This document shows positions 1-8,269 of a stretch of DNA of 53,878 nt, piece after piece; the stretch's first letter is position 1; the number at the start of each line of letters is the position of its first letter. Both the position numbers and the translations under genes were made by a program. Below the pieces are notes generated by a model. That model worked only from the letters and a program-made list of their open reading frames with translations, did no database searches and was not told the DNA's origin. This DNA is from Armatimonadota bacterium (lineage in GTDB: Bacteria > Sysuimicrobiota > Sysuimicrobiia > Sysuimicrobiales > Humicultoraceae): positions 1 to 53,878 of the forward strand of contig JAVKIA010000017.1 in the NCBI GenBank assembly GCA_031459715.1. The letters run 5' to 3'.

Positions 1-1078
1 GCCGGGTCGCGCTTGGCGATTTCCGCAATTGCCGCAAGGGCGAGGGTGGTCTTGCCGATGCCGCCCGGCCCAGTCAGGGAGACGATGGGATGTCGATCCT
101 CTCTGCAGAGCTCTTCCCTGACGCGGGCCTCCAAGCTGTTCCTCGGGATGTGGCCCACCGGCATTGGGGGAAGGTTGGCGAACGTGTTGCCCCTAATTCG
201 AGCGCGATCGGCCCCTCCGTTTCGCTCGGCGGGAGGCGACCAGGAGGCTTTGACCACGCAGCGCCGTCCATGCGCGCCAGTTCGTTCGTGACGTACGAGA
301 TAGCTTCGAAGGTGTTAGACTTGAAGTTTCCATTCGGGACGAGAACATCGCGTACGTCCGGATCGCTGAAGACGAGCGGAACGTGGATGTGGCTGTCTAG
401 GTGTAAAAACACACCATTCGGAAGTGTTATGTCGCGTGTCCTCTTCAGGTACTCGAATGGCGAGCAGTCCCCCAGGAGTTGGGACACACGGTACTTCCCT
501 GACAGATTGCGGTGAAGGTAAGCCCAAGGAACCTGAAACAGCTCGAACTGACCCATCACAGATCCGATCGCTTCGGCCAGGAGGGGACAAGCATAGCTGC
601 AGTCGGCACTGGTGGGTGCGCCGTGGCCTCGCGTTCTGTTTCGGATAGCTGCGCCCAGTTGAAAGAACTGGCGAAGCGCGACCCTCGAGCCTATTTGGGT
701 GTCGAGCCCGAACCGCTTCGCCGCTTCGCGGAGGCGCAGTACGGCCGCGTATCGCCAGTCTCCTTCTGCTACGCGCTCCGTCAGGTGCCGGCGGATGCCG
801 CTAGCGGCCGGAAGGAAGTGCTGCGCCGCTGGCCCGGTTAGCGCCGCGTTCAGCACGTCCACCCACTCCCCGAGCGAATCGGCCCGTACAAGCGTGTGTT
901 CGAGAGAATACCTGTGGCGCTCGGGTTCCTCGTCTAAGCATGCAACAACGCTTGCCGTGGCCAGCTTTGTGATGTACTCAAGTTGGAGCAGTAGCGCGTG
1001 AAAGTACGCGATATCGCCCTCGCTCTGGTCGCGGGCGACGCGCGCTCTGATTCCGTCGAGCAGCGGGCCAGCGCTCAT
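1..1078 (-). CDS. HEPN-domain / P-loop (STAND-like) NTPase, 3-prime truncated, apparent frameshift
   Basis: The gene runs off the left edge. I start it at the ATG at 1078; about 20 extra in-frame codons upstream look like non-coding extension. Residues 1-150 are helical and contain R-N-R-T-R-G-H at about 146-152, which fits the HEPN ribonuclease signature R-N-x4-H. The reading frame open to base 74 loses protein-like character after about base 225. A different minus frame then reads NLPPMPVGHIPRN and, at bases 45-71, the Walker A motif GPGGIGKTT. The natural protein therefore spans two frames joined within about 180-235, which means an indel, a decayed gene or an assembly error. HEPN plus a STAND-like NTPase is an architecture known from anti-phage and toxin proteins; a defence role here is inference. 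The gene is visibly less GC-rich than its neighbours, which suggests transfer. Confidence 0.6.
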
Positions 1079-1542
1079 TGTCTCACCATCTTCAATCTGT
1101 CCGCCTAACAAGAATTGGACAGGCCTGCATAGCGCCTCCAACCCGGCCGGTTTCGCAGTCTAGCACCTGTCGCCTTTCCCGCCTTGATCTCACCCGCTTC
1201 CTTAAAATTAGCCACGCCCGCGACCGGCTACCCATCTCCGTGATAGGCAGACCTGCCTAACCCGTCCTGCGCCGACCTGTGGCATCCGCCGGCATGCCAG
1301 CTGTCTTTGGCGCCCATTATCGCGCGCCGGCGTTGCCTCTGCAATCCTGAAGGGGCCTCTGCCGCCCGGCGACCCGCCGGGGCCTGGCCATCTCTTCTAC
1401 AGCTCGGCCAACCGGCCGGCCGGGCTACGAACCGCACCGGGTCCCCCGTTCAGCACTCGGGACCTCAACTTGATATCATTTTCTAACAATTTTGTTCTAC
1501 GCTTTTTCCTGGGATCGTTCAAAAAGCGTTACACAGCAGCCG
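1079..1542. other. Intergenic region between divergent genes
   Basis: No convincing coding sequence or RNA gene is visible in this 464-base stretch. It holds a 16-base palindrome (1244-1259) and a looser inverted repeat TGGCAT...ATGCCA (1280-1299). An AT-rich island at about 1465-1500 is unusual in this GC-rich window. There a TTGATA (1470-1475) sits 17 bases ahead of a poor -10 match TGTTCT (1493-1498). This is a weak candidate promoter for the bcr operon. Confidence 0.5.
1244..1259. promoter_or_regulatory. 16-bp perfect palindrome, candidate operator
   Basis: TAGGCAG-AC-CTGCCTA: two perfect 7-base arms separated by 2 bases, lying between the divergent HEPN/NTPase gene and bcrC. Size and symmetry suit a dimeric repressor. 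No regulator can be assigned and no second copy was recognised by eye. Confidence 0.35.
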
Positions 1543-2709
1543 ATGAGTGTCTCCACTTTCGAGGTGGACGTACTCGCCCGATGCCGGGAGATCGTCGAGG
1601 ATCCGGCCTTCACCGCCGTCCGCCGCTGGAAAGAGGCTCATCCGTACCAGAAAGTCGTTGGGTGCTACCCCGTCTATAGTCCGATCGAACTAGTCCACGC
1701 CGCGGGCGCGCTGCCCGTGGGCATCATCGGCGGCGGCAACCAGGTGGAGATCGCCCACGCTGACGCCCGCTTCCAGTCCTTCATCTGCTCCATCGTGAAG
1801 AGCACCCTGGAGCTGGGACTGACCGGGCGGCTCGACCTCCTCGACGGGATTTTCTTCCACTCCATTTGCGATCCTGCCCGCAACCTGGCCGCCGTCTTCG
1901 CCCGGAACTTCCCGAACCTGCGCGTGGAGTACATCCACTACCCTCAGAACCTGGCCTCGCCCACGGCGGTGACCTACTTCCGCGCTGAGCTGGAGCGGAT
2001 CCGCGCCGCCCTGGCCGAAATCACGGGCCGGTCGATTGCCGATGAGGCTCTCCATGACAGCATCGTCCTCTACAACCGGTGGCGCACCCGCATCCGCCAC
2101 CTCTACGAATTGCGGCAGGCCGCGCCGGAGAAGCTGCCGGCGGCGGAGGCTTACACCCTGCTGCGCGCCGGCACGCTGATGCCGGTGGAGGAGCACCTGC
2201 CACTCCTGGAGGCTGCGTTGCGCAAGATCCCCGGACGGACGGCGAAACGGCAGGACCGCATCAGGGTCGTCGTGGAGGGAGCCTTCTGCGAGCAGCCTCC
2301 CGTGGACCTCATCGCTGCCATCGAGCAGGCGGGCTGCTACCTCCTGGACGACGACCTGCTGCTGGGGTGGCGGTGGTTCACCGGCGACGTGCCGGAAGAC
2401 GGCGACCCCCTGGAGGCGCTGGCCACCAGCTACATCGACCGCAGCGTCTACTGCGGGACCAAGCACGACACCCGCGCCCCCAAGGCCGCTCACCTGGTCC
2501 AGCGCGTCCGCGCCCTGGGCGCCGACGCCGTCCTGTTTCTGTGCGCTAAGTTCTGCGAGCCGGCGCTGTTTGACTACGCCCTCTACCGCCGCGCCCTGGA
2601 GGAGGCCGGGATCCCCCACCTCTTCCTGGAGTTCGAAGAGAAGATGTGGATCTTCGACCGGGCCCGGGGCGAGGTGGAGACCTTCGTGGAGTCCATGCTC
2701 TTCGGCTGA
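1543..2709 (+). CDS. bcrC: Class I benzoyl-CoA reductase, subunit C (BcrC/BadD/BzdN type)
   Basis: Catalytic-side subunit of ATP-dependent benzoyl-CoA reductase, which reduces the benzoyl-CoA ring to a cyclohexadienoyl-CoA in the cytoplasm. The 388-residue product belongs to the 2-hydroxyacyl-CoA dehydratase (HgdB) superfamily. Conserved cysteines at about 41, 82 and 109 and the FLCAKFCEP pair at 334/338 include likely [4Fe-4S] ligands. The ATG at 1543 is preferred over an upstream TTG at 1492, which would add 17 residues unlike the family. It is first in bcrC-bcrB-bcrA-bcrD, the order known from Thauera. The two downstream BcrA/BcrD-type ATPases argue for benzoyl-CoA reductase rather than a 2-hydroxyacyl-CoA dehydratase, which normally uses a single activator. 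Confidence 0.88.
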   Translation: MSVSTFEVDVLARCREIVEDPAFTAVRRWKEAHPYQKVVGCYPVYSPIELVHAAGALPVGIIGGGNQVEIAHADARFQSFICSIVKSTLELGLTGRLDLLDGIFFHSICDPARNLAAVFARNFPNLRVEYIHYPQNLASPTAVTYFRAELERIRAALAEITGRSIADEALHDSIVLYNRWRTRIRHLYELRQAAPEKLPAAEAYTLLRAGTLMPVEEHLPLLEAALRKIPGRTAKRQDRIRVVVEGAFCEQPPVDLIAAIEQAGCYLLDDDLLLGWRWFTGDVPEDGDPLEALATSYIDRSVYCGTKHDTRAPKAAHLVQRVRALGADAVLFLCAKFCEPALFDYALYRRALEEAGIPHLFLEFEEKMWIFDRARGEVETFVESMLFG

Positions 2710-2720
2710 TGGAGGGAAAC

Positions 2721-3998
2721 GTGGCGGCGGACCCAAAGACCAGCTATCAGGGCCGGATTCACCTGCTCCAGAAGGAGCTGATGGGGCGCTACTACCAGGA
2801 GCTGACGGCGGCCGCCCGGGACGGTAGTCCCCCGGCCGCCTACATGTTGATCAGCGGCAACCCCGTGGAGCTGGTGCGGGCCTTCGGCATGCTCCCCGTC
2901 TACCCCGAGGTCAACGCCCTGCAGATCGCCGTGAAGAAGCAGGCGCTGCCTTACATCCTCAAGGCCGAAGAGCTGGGCTACTCGGTGGACAACTGTGCCT
3001 ACGTCAAGGCGGACATCGGCCTGTACTTCAGCGGGCGGCAGGCGCCCTTTGGGACCATCCCCGAACCTGCCCTTATCCTGTGCAACTACGTGGGCTGCAA
3101 CGTCTACCTGAACTGGTTCGAGCACCTGAGAGAGTACGCGCGGGCAGAGGTCTTTTTTCTGGACATCCCCTTCGTCCGCGACCCGATGGCACCGCGGCCC
3201 GAGGACCTGGCCTATGTAGTGGCGCAGTTACGGGAGCTGATCTCCGTCTGCGAGCGGATCACCGGACGTCCTCTGGACTGGGAGTACCTGCGCCACATCT
3301 GCGCCCTCTCGGCGAAGACCGGCCAGCTGTGGGCGCAGATCAAGCACCTGACCAAGCACGTCCCCTGCCCCCTGGACGCCTACTTCGACGCCGTCACCCT
3401 CATGGGGCCGCTGTACTGCCTGCGGGGCAGCGAGGAGGGGCTGCGCTTCTTCGAGGAGGCCTACCGCGAGGTCAAGGAGCGCACCGAGCTGGGCCTGGGG
3501 CCGCTGCCCGAGGAGCGCTACCGCTTCGTCATCGAGGGGCCGCCGCCCTGGCCCTACCTGCGGGTCTTCCGCGACCTCTTCTCCCGCTGGGGGGCGGTGG
3601 CCGTTGCATCGACGTACTCCACCGTGGGGGGGCTGTGGGAGTTCGGGTTCGCCCACGACCCTGACCACCCCCTGGAGAGCATCGCCCAGCACATGCTCTA
3701 CTGGAACCTGACCAACCGCGACCTGCTCCGCCGCTACCAGCAGATCCGCCGGTACGTTCAGGAGTGGGGAGCCCACGCCCTGGTCATCCACTCGGTGAAG
3801 AGCTGTCGTCTCTTCAGCGCCGGCCAGGGCGACATGCGGGAGTACTTCAGCCGGGAGCTGGGAGTGCCCACCCTCCTGGTGGAGTCGGACCTGGAGGACC
3901 CCCGCTACTTCTCCGAGGCCCAGATGCGCAACCGCATCGACGCGTTCTTTGAAGCGCTGGAGCACCGCAGGCTGGTGGGCGCGGAGGCCCGGCCGTGA
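2721..3998 (+). CDS. bcrB: Class I benzoyl-CoA reductase, subunit B (BcrB/BadE/BzdO type)
   Basis: Second 2-hydroxyacyl-CoA dehydratase-superfamily subunit, expected to pair with BcrC to hold the iron-sulfur clusters and bind benzoyl-CoA. Cysteines in [16 protein letters not shown] and VKSCRLF sit where the family places cluster ligands. The GTG at 2721 is chosen because GGAGG lies 5 bases upstream. An ATG at 2709 (TGATG overlap with the bcrC stop) would add four residues but lacks a ribosome-binding site. Length, about 425 residues, is normal. The end overlaps the bcrA start (GTGA), so translation is probably coupled. Confidence 0.88.
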   Translation: MAADPKTSYQGRIHLLQKELMGRYYQELTAAARDGSPPAAYMLISGNPVELVRAFGMLPVYPEVNALQIAVKKQALPYILKAEELGYSVDNCAYVKADIGLYFSGRQAPFGTIPEPALILCNYVGCNVYLNWFEHLREYARAEVFFLDIPFVRDPMAPRPEDLAYVVAQLRELISVCERITGRPLDWEYLRHICALSAKTGQLWAQIKHLTKHVPCPLDAYFDAVTLMGPLYCLRGSEEGLRFFEEAYREVKERTELGLGPLPEERYRFVIEGPPPWPYLRVFRDLFSRWGAVAVASTYSTVGGLWEFGFAHDPDHPLESIAQHMLYWNLTNRDLLRRYQQIRRYVQEWGAHALVIHSVKSCRLFSAGQGDMREYFSRELGVPTLLVESDLEDPRYFSEAQMRNRIDAFFEALEHRRLVGAEARP

Positions 3999-4858
3999 GG
4001 TTCGCTGCCGGCGTCGACGTCGGCTCCACCCAGACCAAGGCCGTCATCCTGAACGAGGATAGGGAGATCGTCGGCCGTGGCCTGCAGGATACCGGCGCCA
4101 ACATCACTCGGGCGGCTGAACAGACGTTCGGGCAGGCGCTGCGCGATGCGGGCCTGGATCGGGAAGAGGTCCTCTACGTGGTGGGGACGGGATATGGGCG
4201 CTTCCGCGTCACCTTCGGCCACGCCCAGATCACCGAGATCTCCTGTCACGCCAGGGGGGCCGCCTTCCTCTTCCCCCGCACCCGCACCGTGATCGACATG
4301 GGGGGTCAGGACGCCAAGGGGATCAAGGTCGGCCCCGGCGGCGAGGTGATCGACTTCGTCATGAACGACAAGTGCGCTGCCGGCACCGGACGGTTCCTGG
4401 CCAACGCTGCCGACGTCCTGGGCCTCACCCTGGACGCCATCGGGCCGCTCTCCCTGCGGGGCGCTCATCCGGTGCGTCTCTCCACCGTCTGCACGGTCTT
4501 CGTGGAGTCCGACATCATGGCCTACCTGGCGCAGGGCAAGCAGGTGGAGGACATCCTGGCCGGCGTGCACAGCGCCATCGCCGCACGCACTATCTCCCTG
4601 GTGCGGCGGGTGGGGCTGGAACCGGAGATCACCTTTACCGGCGGGGTCAGCCGGAACGTGGGGATGGTGCGGGCGCTGGAGGAGAAGCTGGGGGGAGCCA
4701 TCAACGTCAGCACCGAGGCGCACTACATGGGGGCGTTGGGCGCCGCACTCTTCGCCCTGGAGCGGGCGTTGCACATGGCCCCAGCGATGTCGGTGGAGGT
4801 GGCGGCGGGCCCTCCGGCCTGCGGACCGGGGGCGCAGAGCAGGGGTGCAGGGGGATGA
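3995..4858 (+). CDS. bcrA: Benzoyl-CoA reductase ATPase subunit A (BcrA/BadF/BzdQ type)
   Basis: Electron-activating ATPase of the BadF/BadG/BcrA/BcrD family. It couples ATP hydrolysis to low-potential electron transfer from ferredoxin to BcrBC. Visible motifs: phosphate-1 loop [10 protein letters not shown] (6-15), VGTGYGR (63-69), [11 protein letters not shown] (101-111), and Cys127 (NDKCAAGTG) and Cys166 ([11 protein letters not shown]). These match the two cysteines that hold the interfacial [4Fe-4S] cluster in HgdC-type activators. The GTG start overlaps the bcrB stop and the end overlaps bcrD by four bases. The last 25 residues are a Pro/Gly/Ala-rich tail of no evident function. Confidence 0.9.
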   Translation: MRFAAGVDVGSTQTKAVILNEDREIVGRGLQDTGANITRAAEQTFGQALRDAGLDREEVLYVVGTGYGRFRVTFGHAQITEISCHARGAAFLFPRTRTVIDMGGQDAKGIKVGPGGEVIDFVMNDKCAAGTGRFLANAADVLGLTLDAIGPLSLRGAHPVRLSTVCTVFVESDIMAYLAQGKQVEDILAGVHSAIAARTISLVRRVGLEPEITFTGGVSRNVGMVRALEEKLGGAINVSTEAHYMGALGAALFALERALHMAPAMSVEVAAGPPACGPGAQSRGAGG

Positions 4859-5661
4859 GGCTGGTCGCCGGCCTCGACCTGGGGTCCCGGTTCACCAAGG
4901 CCGTGCTCCTCAATGAGGAGCAGGCGGTGGTGGCCCGGGCCGCTGTGCGCACCCGGCCCGACTTTCCCGCGGTGGCCCGGGAGGCGCTGGAGCGCGCCCT
5001 GGAGGCCGCAGGATCCGAGGCCGCGGCGGTGGACTATGTGGCCACCACCGGTTTTGGCCGGGGTAACGTGCCGTTCCGGGACATCCAGATCACCGAGATC
5101 ACCTGCATCGCCCATGCGGCGGCGCGGCTCTATCCCCAGGCGCGCTTTGTGCTGGACATCGGCTTTCAGAGCACGCGGGCCGTGCGCACCGAGCCGGGTG
5201 GACGGGTGGCCGAGTTCGCCACCAACGACAAGTGCGCCGCCGGCGCCGGGGGGTTCCTGGAGCGGGCCGCCCGCTACCTGGAGGTGCCGCTGGAGCAGCT
5301 GGGGCGGCTCTCCCTGCGGGCGGCCACTCCCCAGTCCATCAGCAGCATCTGCGCCGTACTGGCGGAGACGGAGATTATCAACCACCTCACCGCGGGAGTC
5401 GCCCTGGAGGACATCGTGGGGGGAATCCACCGATCGCTGGCCGGGCGGGCACACGCGCTTCTGCGCCGGATCAGGCTGGACGGTGCAGTGGTCTTCCTGG
5501 GCGGCGTCGCCGTCCAGGAAGGCATGGTGCAGGCCCTGAGAGAGGTGCTGGGTGTGCCTGTGGAGGTGCCCCAGGCCCCAGAGTCCGTCTGCGCCCTGGG
5601 CGCGGCGCTGCTGGGGCTGCGACGGCACGCCGGAACAATGGCGGCGGGGAGGGTCCGGTAG
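4855..5661 (+). CDS. bcrD: Benzoyl-CoA reductase ATPase subunit D (BcrD/BadG/BzdP type)
   Basis: Second BadF/BcrA-type ATPase, 268 residues, expected to dimerise with BcrA around a shared [4Fe-4S] cluster. Cys127 (NDKCAAGAG) and Cys166 ([11 protein letters not shown]) fall at the same positions as in BcrA. The N-terminal [10 protein letters not shown] loop and TTGFGRG are present. The segment that reads [11 protein letters not shown] in BcrA reads [11 protein letters not shown] here, so the GGQD motif is lost, suggesting the two ATP sites are not equivalent. The ATG overlaps the bcrA stop (ATGA) and the stop overlaps the next gene by one base. Confidence 0.87.
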   Translation: MRLVAGLDLGSRFTKAVLLNEEQAVVARAAVRTRPDFPAVAREALERALEAAGSEAAAVDYVATTGFGRGNVPFRDIQITEITCIAHAAARLYPQARFVLDIGFQSTRAVRTEPGGRVAEFATNDKCAAGAGGFLERAARYLEVPLEQLGRLSLRAATPQSISSICAVLAETEIINHLTAGVALEDIVGGIHRSLAGRAHALLRRIRLDGAVVFLGGVAVQEGMVQALREVLGVPVEVPQAPESVCALGAALLGLRRHAGTMAAGRVR

Positions 5662-6329
5662 TGGGGCTACCCGCGGAGCGCAAGCAGGTCCTGCAGTGGC
5701 TGGCCAGCATCCTGGCGCTGGCTGGCGACGGCGCTTTCGCCGTCGACGGCGGGCAGCGCATCTTCCTCTGGAACAGCGCCGCTCAGGCGATGCTGGGACA
5801 CGCGGCCAGCGAAGTGATCGGCCGTCGCTGCCACGAGGTCTTGGACGGGCGAGACGCCTCCGGCAACCTCCTGTGCTGCGCGCGCTGCCCGCTGATGGTG
5901 ATGGCTCAGCGCGGCGAGCGCGTCGCCAGCCGGGACATGGCGGTCACCCCCCGGGTGGGCGAACCCCGGTGGCTGAACATCTCCACGCTGGTCCTGCCCA
6001 TGGGGATGGGCCTGGTACACTTCTTCCGCGACGTCACCGGCGAGCGGGCGCGACGGCGCCTCACCGAGGAGGCGCTGGCCGGCCGGCTGCAGGCGGCGGA
6101 GGCTACCATGGCTCCCCCGGGGCTTACGCGGCGGGAGGTGGAGGTCCTCAGGTGTCTGGTCCGGGGGGCCTCCACCCGGGAGATCGCCAGGACGCTGTAC
6201 ATTTCCCCTCTGACCGCGCGCAACCACATTCAGCGGATCCTGCGCAAGCTGGGGGCGGCAACGCGGGCTGAGGCTGTAGCCATTGCCCTGGGCGTCCGCC
6301 CCGACCCCACGGCGTCCCTGGTCAATTAG
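5661..6329 (+). CDS. PAS-domain LuxR-type transcriptional regulator
   Basis: A 222-residue regulator with an N-terminal PAS fold (about 15-120; FLWNSAAQAMLGH and VIGRRCHEVLDGRD are typical) and a C-terminal LuxR helix-turn-helix (about 150-210; LTRREVEVLRCL, STREIARTLYIS, TARNHIQRILRKLG). No receiver domain and no membrane segment, so it is a one-component cytoplasmic sensor. Four cysteines, C57 and the C72-C73-x2-C76 cluster, sit in the PAS region and could bind a metal or sense redox state; that is inference. The GTG at 5661 is preceded by GGGAGGG. It sits directly after bcrD, so control of the bcr or neighbouring operon is likely. Confidence 0.8.
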   Translation: MGLPAERKQVLQWLASILALAGDGAFAVDGGQRIFLWNSAAQAMLGHAASEVIGRRCHEVLDGRDASGNLLCCARCPLMVMAQRGERVASRDMAVTPRVGEPRWLNISTLVLPMGMGLVHFFRDVTGERARRRLTEEALAGRLQAAEATMAPPGLTRREVEVLRCLVRGASTREIARTLYISPLTARNHIQRILRKLGAATRAEAVAIALGVRPDPTASLVN

Positions 6330-6335
6330 TGCGGG

Positions 6336-6355
6336 CGCACCAGAAAATTGGTGCG
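6336..6355. promoter_or_regulatory. Hairpin/inverted repeat CGCACCA-N6-TGGTGCG
   Basis: Perfect 7-base arms around the loop GAAAAT, starting six bases after the stop codon of the PAS-LuxR gene. It is either a LuxR-type or other operator or a weak terminator; no T-tract follows, so an operator is favoured. Confidence 0.4.
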
Positions 6356-6404
6356 AACGACCTATTGTGGCTAATCCGTTGGTGCCATAGCATCGGGTCA
6401 CCGA

Positions 6405-6416
6405 CCGACCGGTCGG
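6405..6416. promoter_or_regulatory. Perfect palindrome CCGACCGGTCGG, candidate TetR-type operator
   Basis: Twelve-base perfect palindrome within ACCGACCGACCGGTCGG, 34 bases upstream of the LeuC-like gene that opens the second operon. ACCGAC/GTCGGT-like palindromes are common TetR-family operators, and a TetR gene lies in the same operon at 15976. The link is inference. Confidence 0.35.
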
Positions 6417-6450
6417 ACGCCTTCCGCATCCTGCTCCCGGGGGTGGGCGG

Positions 6451-7731
6451 ATGGGGCTGACCATGGCCGAGAAGATCCTGGCGCGCGCGGCGGGCCGGGA
6501 GGAGGTCGCCCCCGGAGAGTTCGTGGTCGCCGCCGTCGACCTGGCCATGGTGCACGACATCTTCGCCACCCGCGTCTTTTCACTGCTCCGTTCGGCCGGC
6601 TTCCGCCGCGTCTGGGATCGCACCAGGGTCGTGGCTGTGATTGACCACCTGGTGCCCGCGCCTACCGCGGCCGCCGCGGCTGTGCACCAGCAGATGCGCC
6701 GGGACGTGGCTGAGTTTGGCCTCACCCGATTCTTCGACGCCGGCACCGGAATCTGTCACCAGCTCCTCCCCGAGCGGGGACACGTGCGCCCGGGCATGTT
6801 GCTGGTGGGGACTGACTCCCACACCACCACCCACGGTGCCCTGGGCGCGGCGGCCACCGGCATCGGGACCACGGAGATGGCCTACGTCCTGGCCACCGGC
6901 CGCCTGTGGTTTCGCGTCCCCGAGACCGTTCGGGTGGAGCTCACGGGTGCGCCGGGCCCGGGTGTGGGGTGGAAGGACGCCATCCTCCACCTGGCCGGCC
7001 GCATCGGCGCGGATGGGGCACAGTACCGCGCCCTGGAGTTCGCCGGCGCCGCCCTGGCCGGCATGGGCATCGGCGGGCGGATGACCATGGCCAACATGGC
7101 CGTTGAACTGGGGGCGAAGTTCGGGCTCTTCCCCGCCGATGCCGCGGCCCTGGACTACCTGGCCGAGCGCGGCCTGGAGGTGCTGCCCTTTGGGCCCGAC
7201 CCCGACGCCGTCTATCAGGAGACCCTGACGGTGGACCTTTCGGCTCTGGAACCCCAGGTCGCCCTCCCCCACAGCGTCGACCGGGTCCGGCCCGTCTCTG
7301 CTGTGGCCGACCTCCCGGTCGACCAGGCCTTCATCGGATCATGCACCAACGGGCGGGTGGAGGACCTGGAGGTGGCGGCCCAGTACCTGGCCGGCCGCCG
7401 CGTCCACCCCCGCACCCGGCTCATCGTGGCCCCGGCGTCGCGCGCCGTCCTGCAGGAGGCCATGGAACGGGGGATCCTGCCAGCGCTGCTTGCGGCCGGC
7501 GCCCTCCTGCTGCCTCCCGGATGTGGACCATGCTTCGGCGGCCACCAGGGGTTGCTGGCCCCAGGGGAGCGGTGCATCGGCACCCACAACCGCAACTTCG
7601 CAGGGCGCATGGGGAGCCCGGCGGCGGAGATCTACCTGGCGTCCCCGGCCACGGTGGCGGCCAGTGCGCTGTACGGCCGCATCACCGACCCGCGCAGGGT
7701 GGAGAGGTCAGCCGGCCATGTCCTCCGCTGA
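6451..7731 (+). CDS. LeuC-like aconitase-superfamily dehydratase, large subunit
   Basis: Large subunit of a 3-isopropylmalate dehydratase/homoaconitase-type enzyme, 426 residues, moving a hydroxyl between adjacent carbons of a substituted malate through an alkene intermediate. The [4Fe-4S] ligands are visible: Cys in GSCTNGR and the pair in PPGCGPCFGG. DSHTTTHGALGA is the family substrate/cluster loop. The start matches the common LeuC beginning (MGLTMAEKIL) and GGGGGTGGG precedes it. It overlaps the small-subunit gene by 14 bases. No leuB is nearby, and the surroundings are a phenylacetate-CoA ligase and aryl-2-oxoacid oxidoreductases. A non-leucine substrate is therefore likely, though genuine leucine biosynthesis cannot be excluded. 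Confidence 0.82.
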   Translation: MGLTMAEKILARAAGREEVAPGEFVVAAVDLAMVHDIFATRVFSLLRSAGFRRVWDRTRVVAVIDHLVPAPTAAAAAVHQQMRRDVAEFGLTRFFDAGTGICHQLLPERGHVRPGMLLVGTDSHTTTHGALGAAATGIGTTEMAYVLATGRLWFRVPETVRVELTGAPGPGVGWKDAILHLAGRIGADGAQYRALEFAGAALAGMGIGGRMTMANMAVELGAKFGLFPADAAALDYLAERGLEVLPFGPDPDAVYQETLTVDLSALEPQVALPHSVDRVRPVSAVADLPVDQAFIGSCTNGRVEDLEVAAQYLAGRRVHPRTRLIVAPASRAVLQEAMERGILPALLAAGALLLPPGCGPCFGGHQGLLAPGERCIGTHNRNFAGRMGSPAAEIYLASPATVAASALYGRITDPRRVERSAGHVLR

Positions 7732-8269
7732 AGCCACCTCCGTCATCCGCGGCCGCGCCTGGGTCTTCGGGGACGACATCAGCACCGACCTGCTGGACCC
7801 GGGAGAATACGCCATCGCCCCGCTGCAGGAACGGGTGCGGCACACCCTGGAGGCGGCCAACCCGCGCTTCGCCCCGGAAGTACGGCCGGGTGACGTCCTG
7901 GTGGCGGGGAGGAACTTCGGCTGCGGGAGCAGTCGGGAGACCGCCGCCCAGGCGCTGCAGGCACTCGGCGTGGGGTGTGTGGTCGCCGAATCCCTGGCCC
8001 GCATCTTCCTGCGCAACGCAGTGGCCATCGGCCTGCCCGTCCTGGTCTGCCCCGGGGTCAGGGAGGCGGTGCGGGAGGGAGACCCGGTGGAGGTGGACCT
8101 GCATGCGGCACGGCTTATCAACCTGCGGACGGCGCGGACCGTCCAGGGCAACCCGCTGCCGCCGTTGATGCGCGAGATCCTGGCTGCCGGGGGGATGCTG
8201 CCCCTGCTGCGGAAGCTGGCTGCGGACGCGGCCGAGGGCCGCGGGTGGGTAGATGATCTGGGATCCTGA
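7718..8269 (+). CDS. LeuD-like aconitase-superfamily dehydratase, small subunit
   Basis: The 183-residue swivel-domain partner of the preceding large subunit. GDDISTDLL and GRNFGCGSSRE are the family signatures. The loop that in leucine and homoaconitase enzymes reads like YLRT or YLVY, and contacts the substrate side chain, here reads GEYAIAPL. This fits an altered substrate. The ATG at 7718 lies inside the end of the large-subunit gene, and the stop lies 17 bases inside the ligase gene, so these genes are tightly co-translated. Confidence 0.8.
   Translation: MSSAEATSVIRGRAWVFGDDISTDLLDPGEYAIAPLQERVRHTLEAANPRFAPEVRPGDVLVAGRNFGCGSSRETAAQALQALGVGCVVAESLARIFLRNAVAIGLPVLVCPGVREAVREGDPVEVDLHAARLINLRTARTVQGNPLPPLMREILAAGGMLPLLRKLAADAAEGRGWVDDLGS

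Noticed and set aside
4372-4854. N-terminal extension of the bcrD frame across bcrA
   Set aside because: The extension is Arg/Gly/Pro-rich noise in another frame of bcrA; the ATG at 4855 gives a family-like start.
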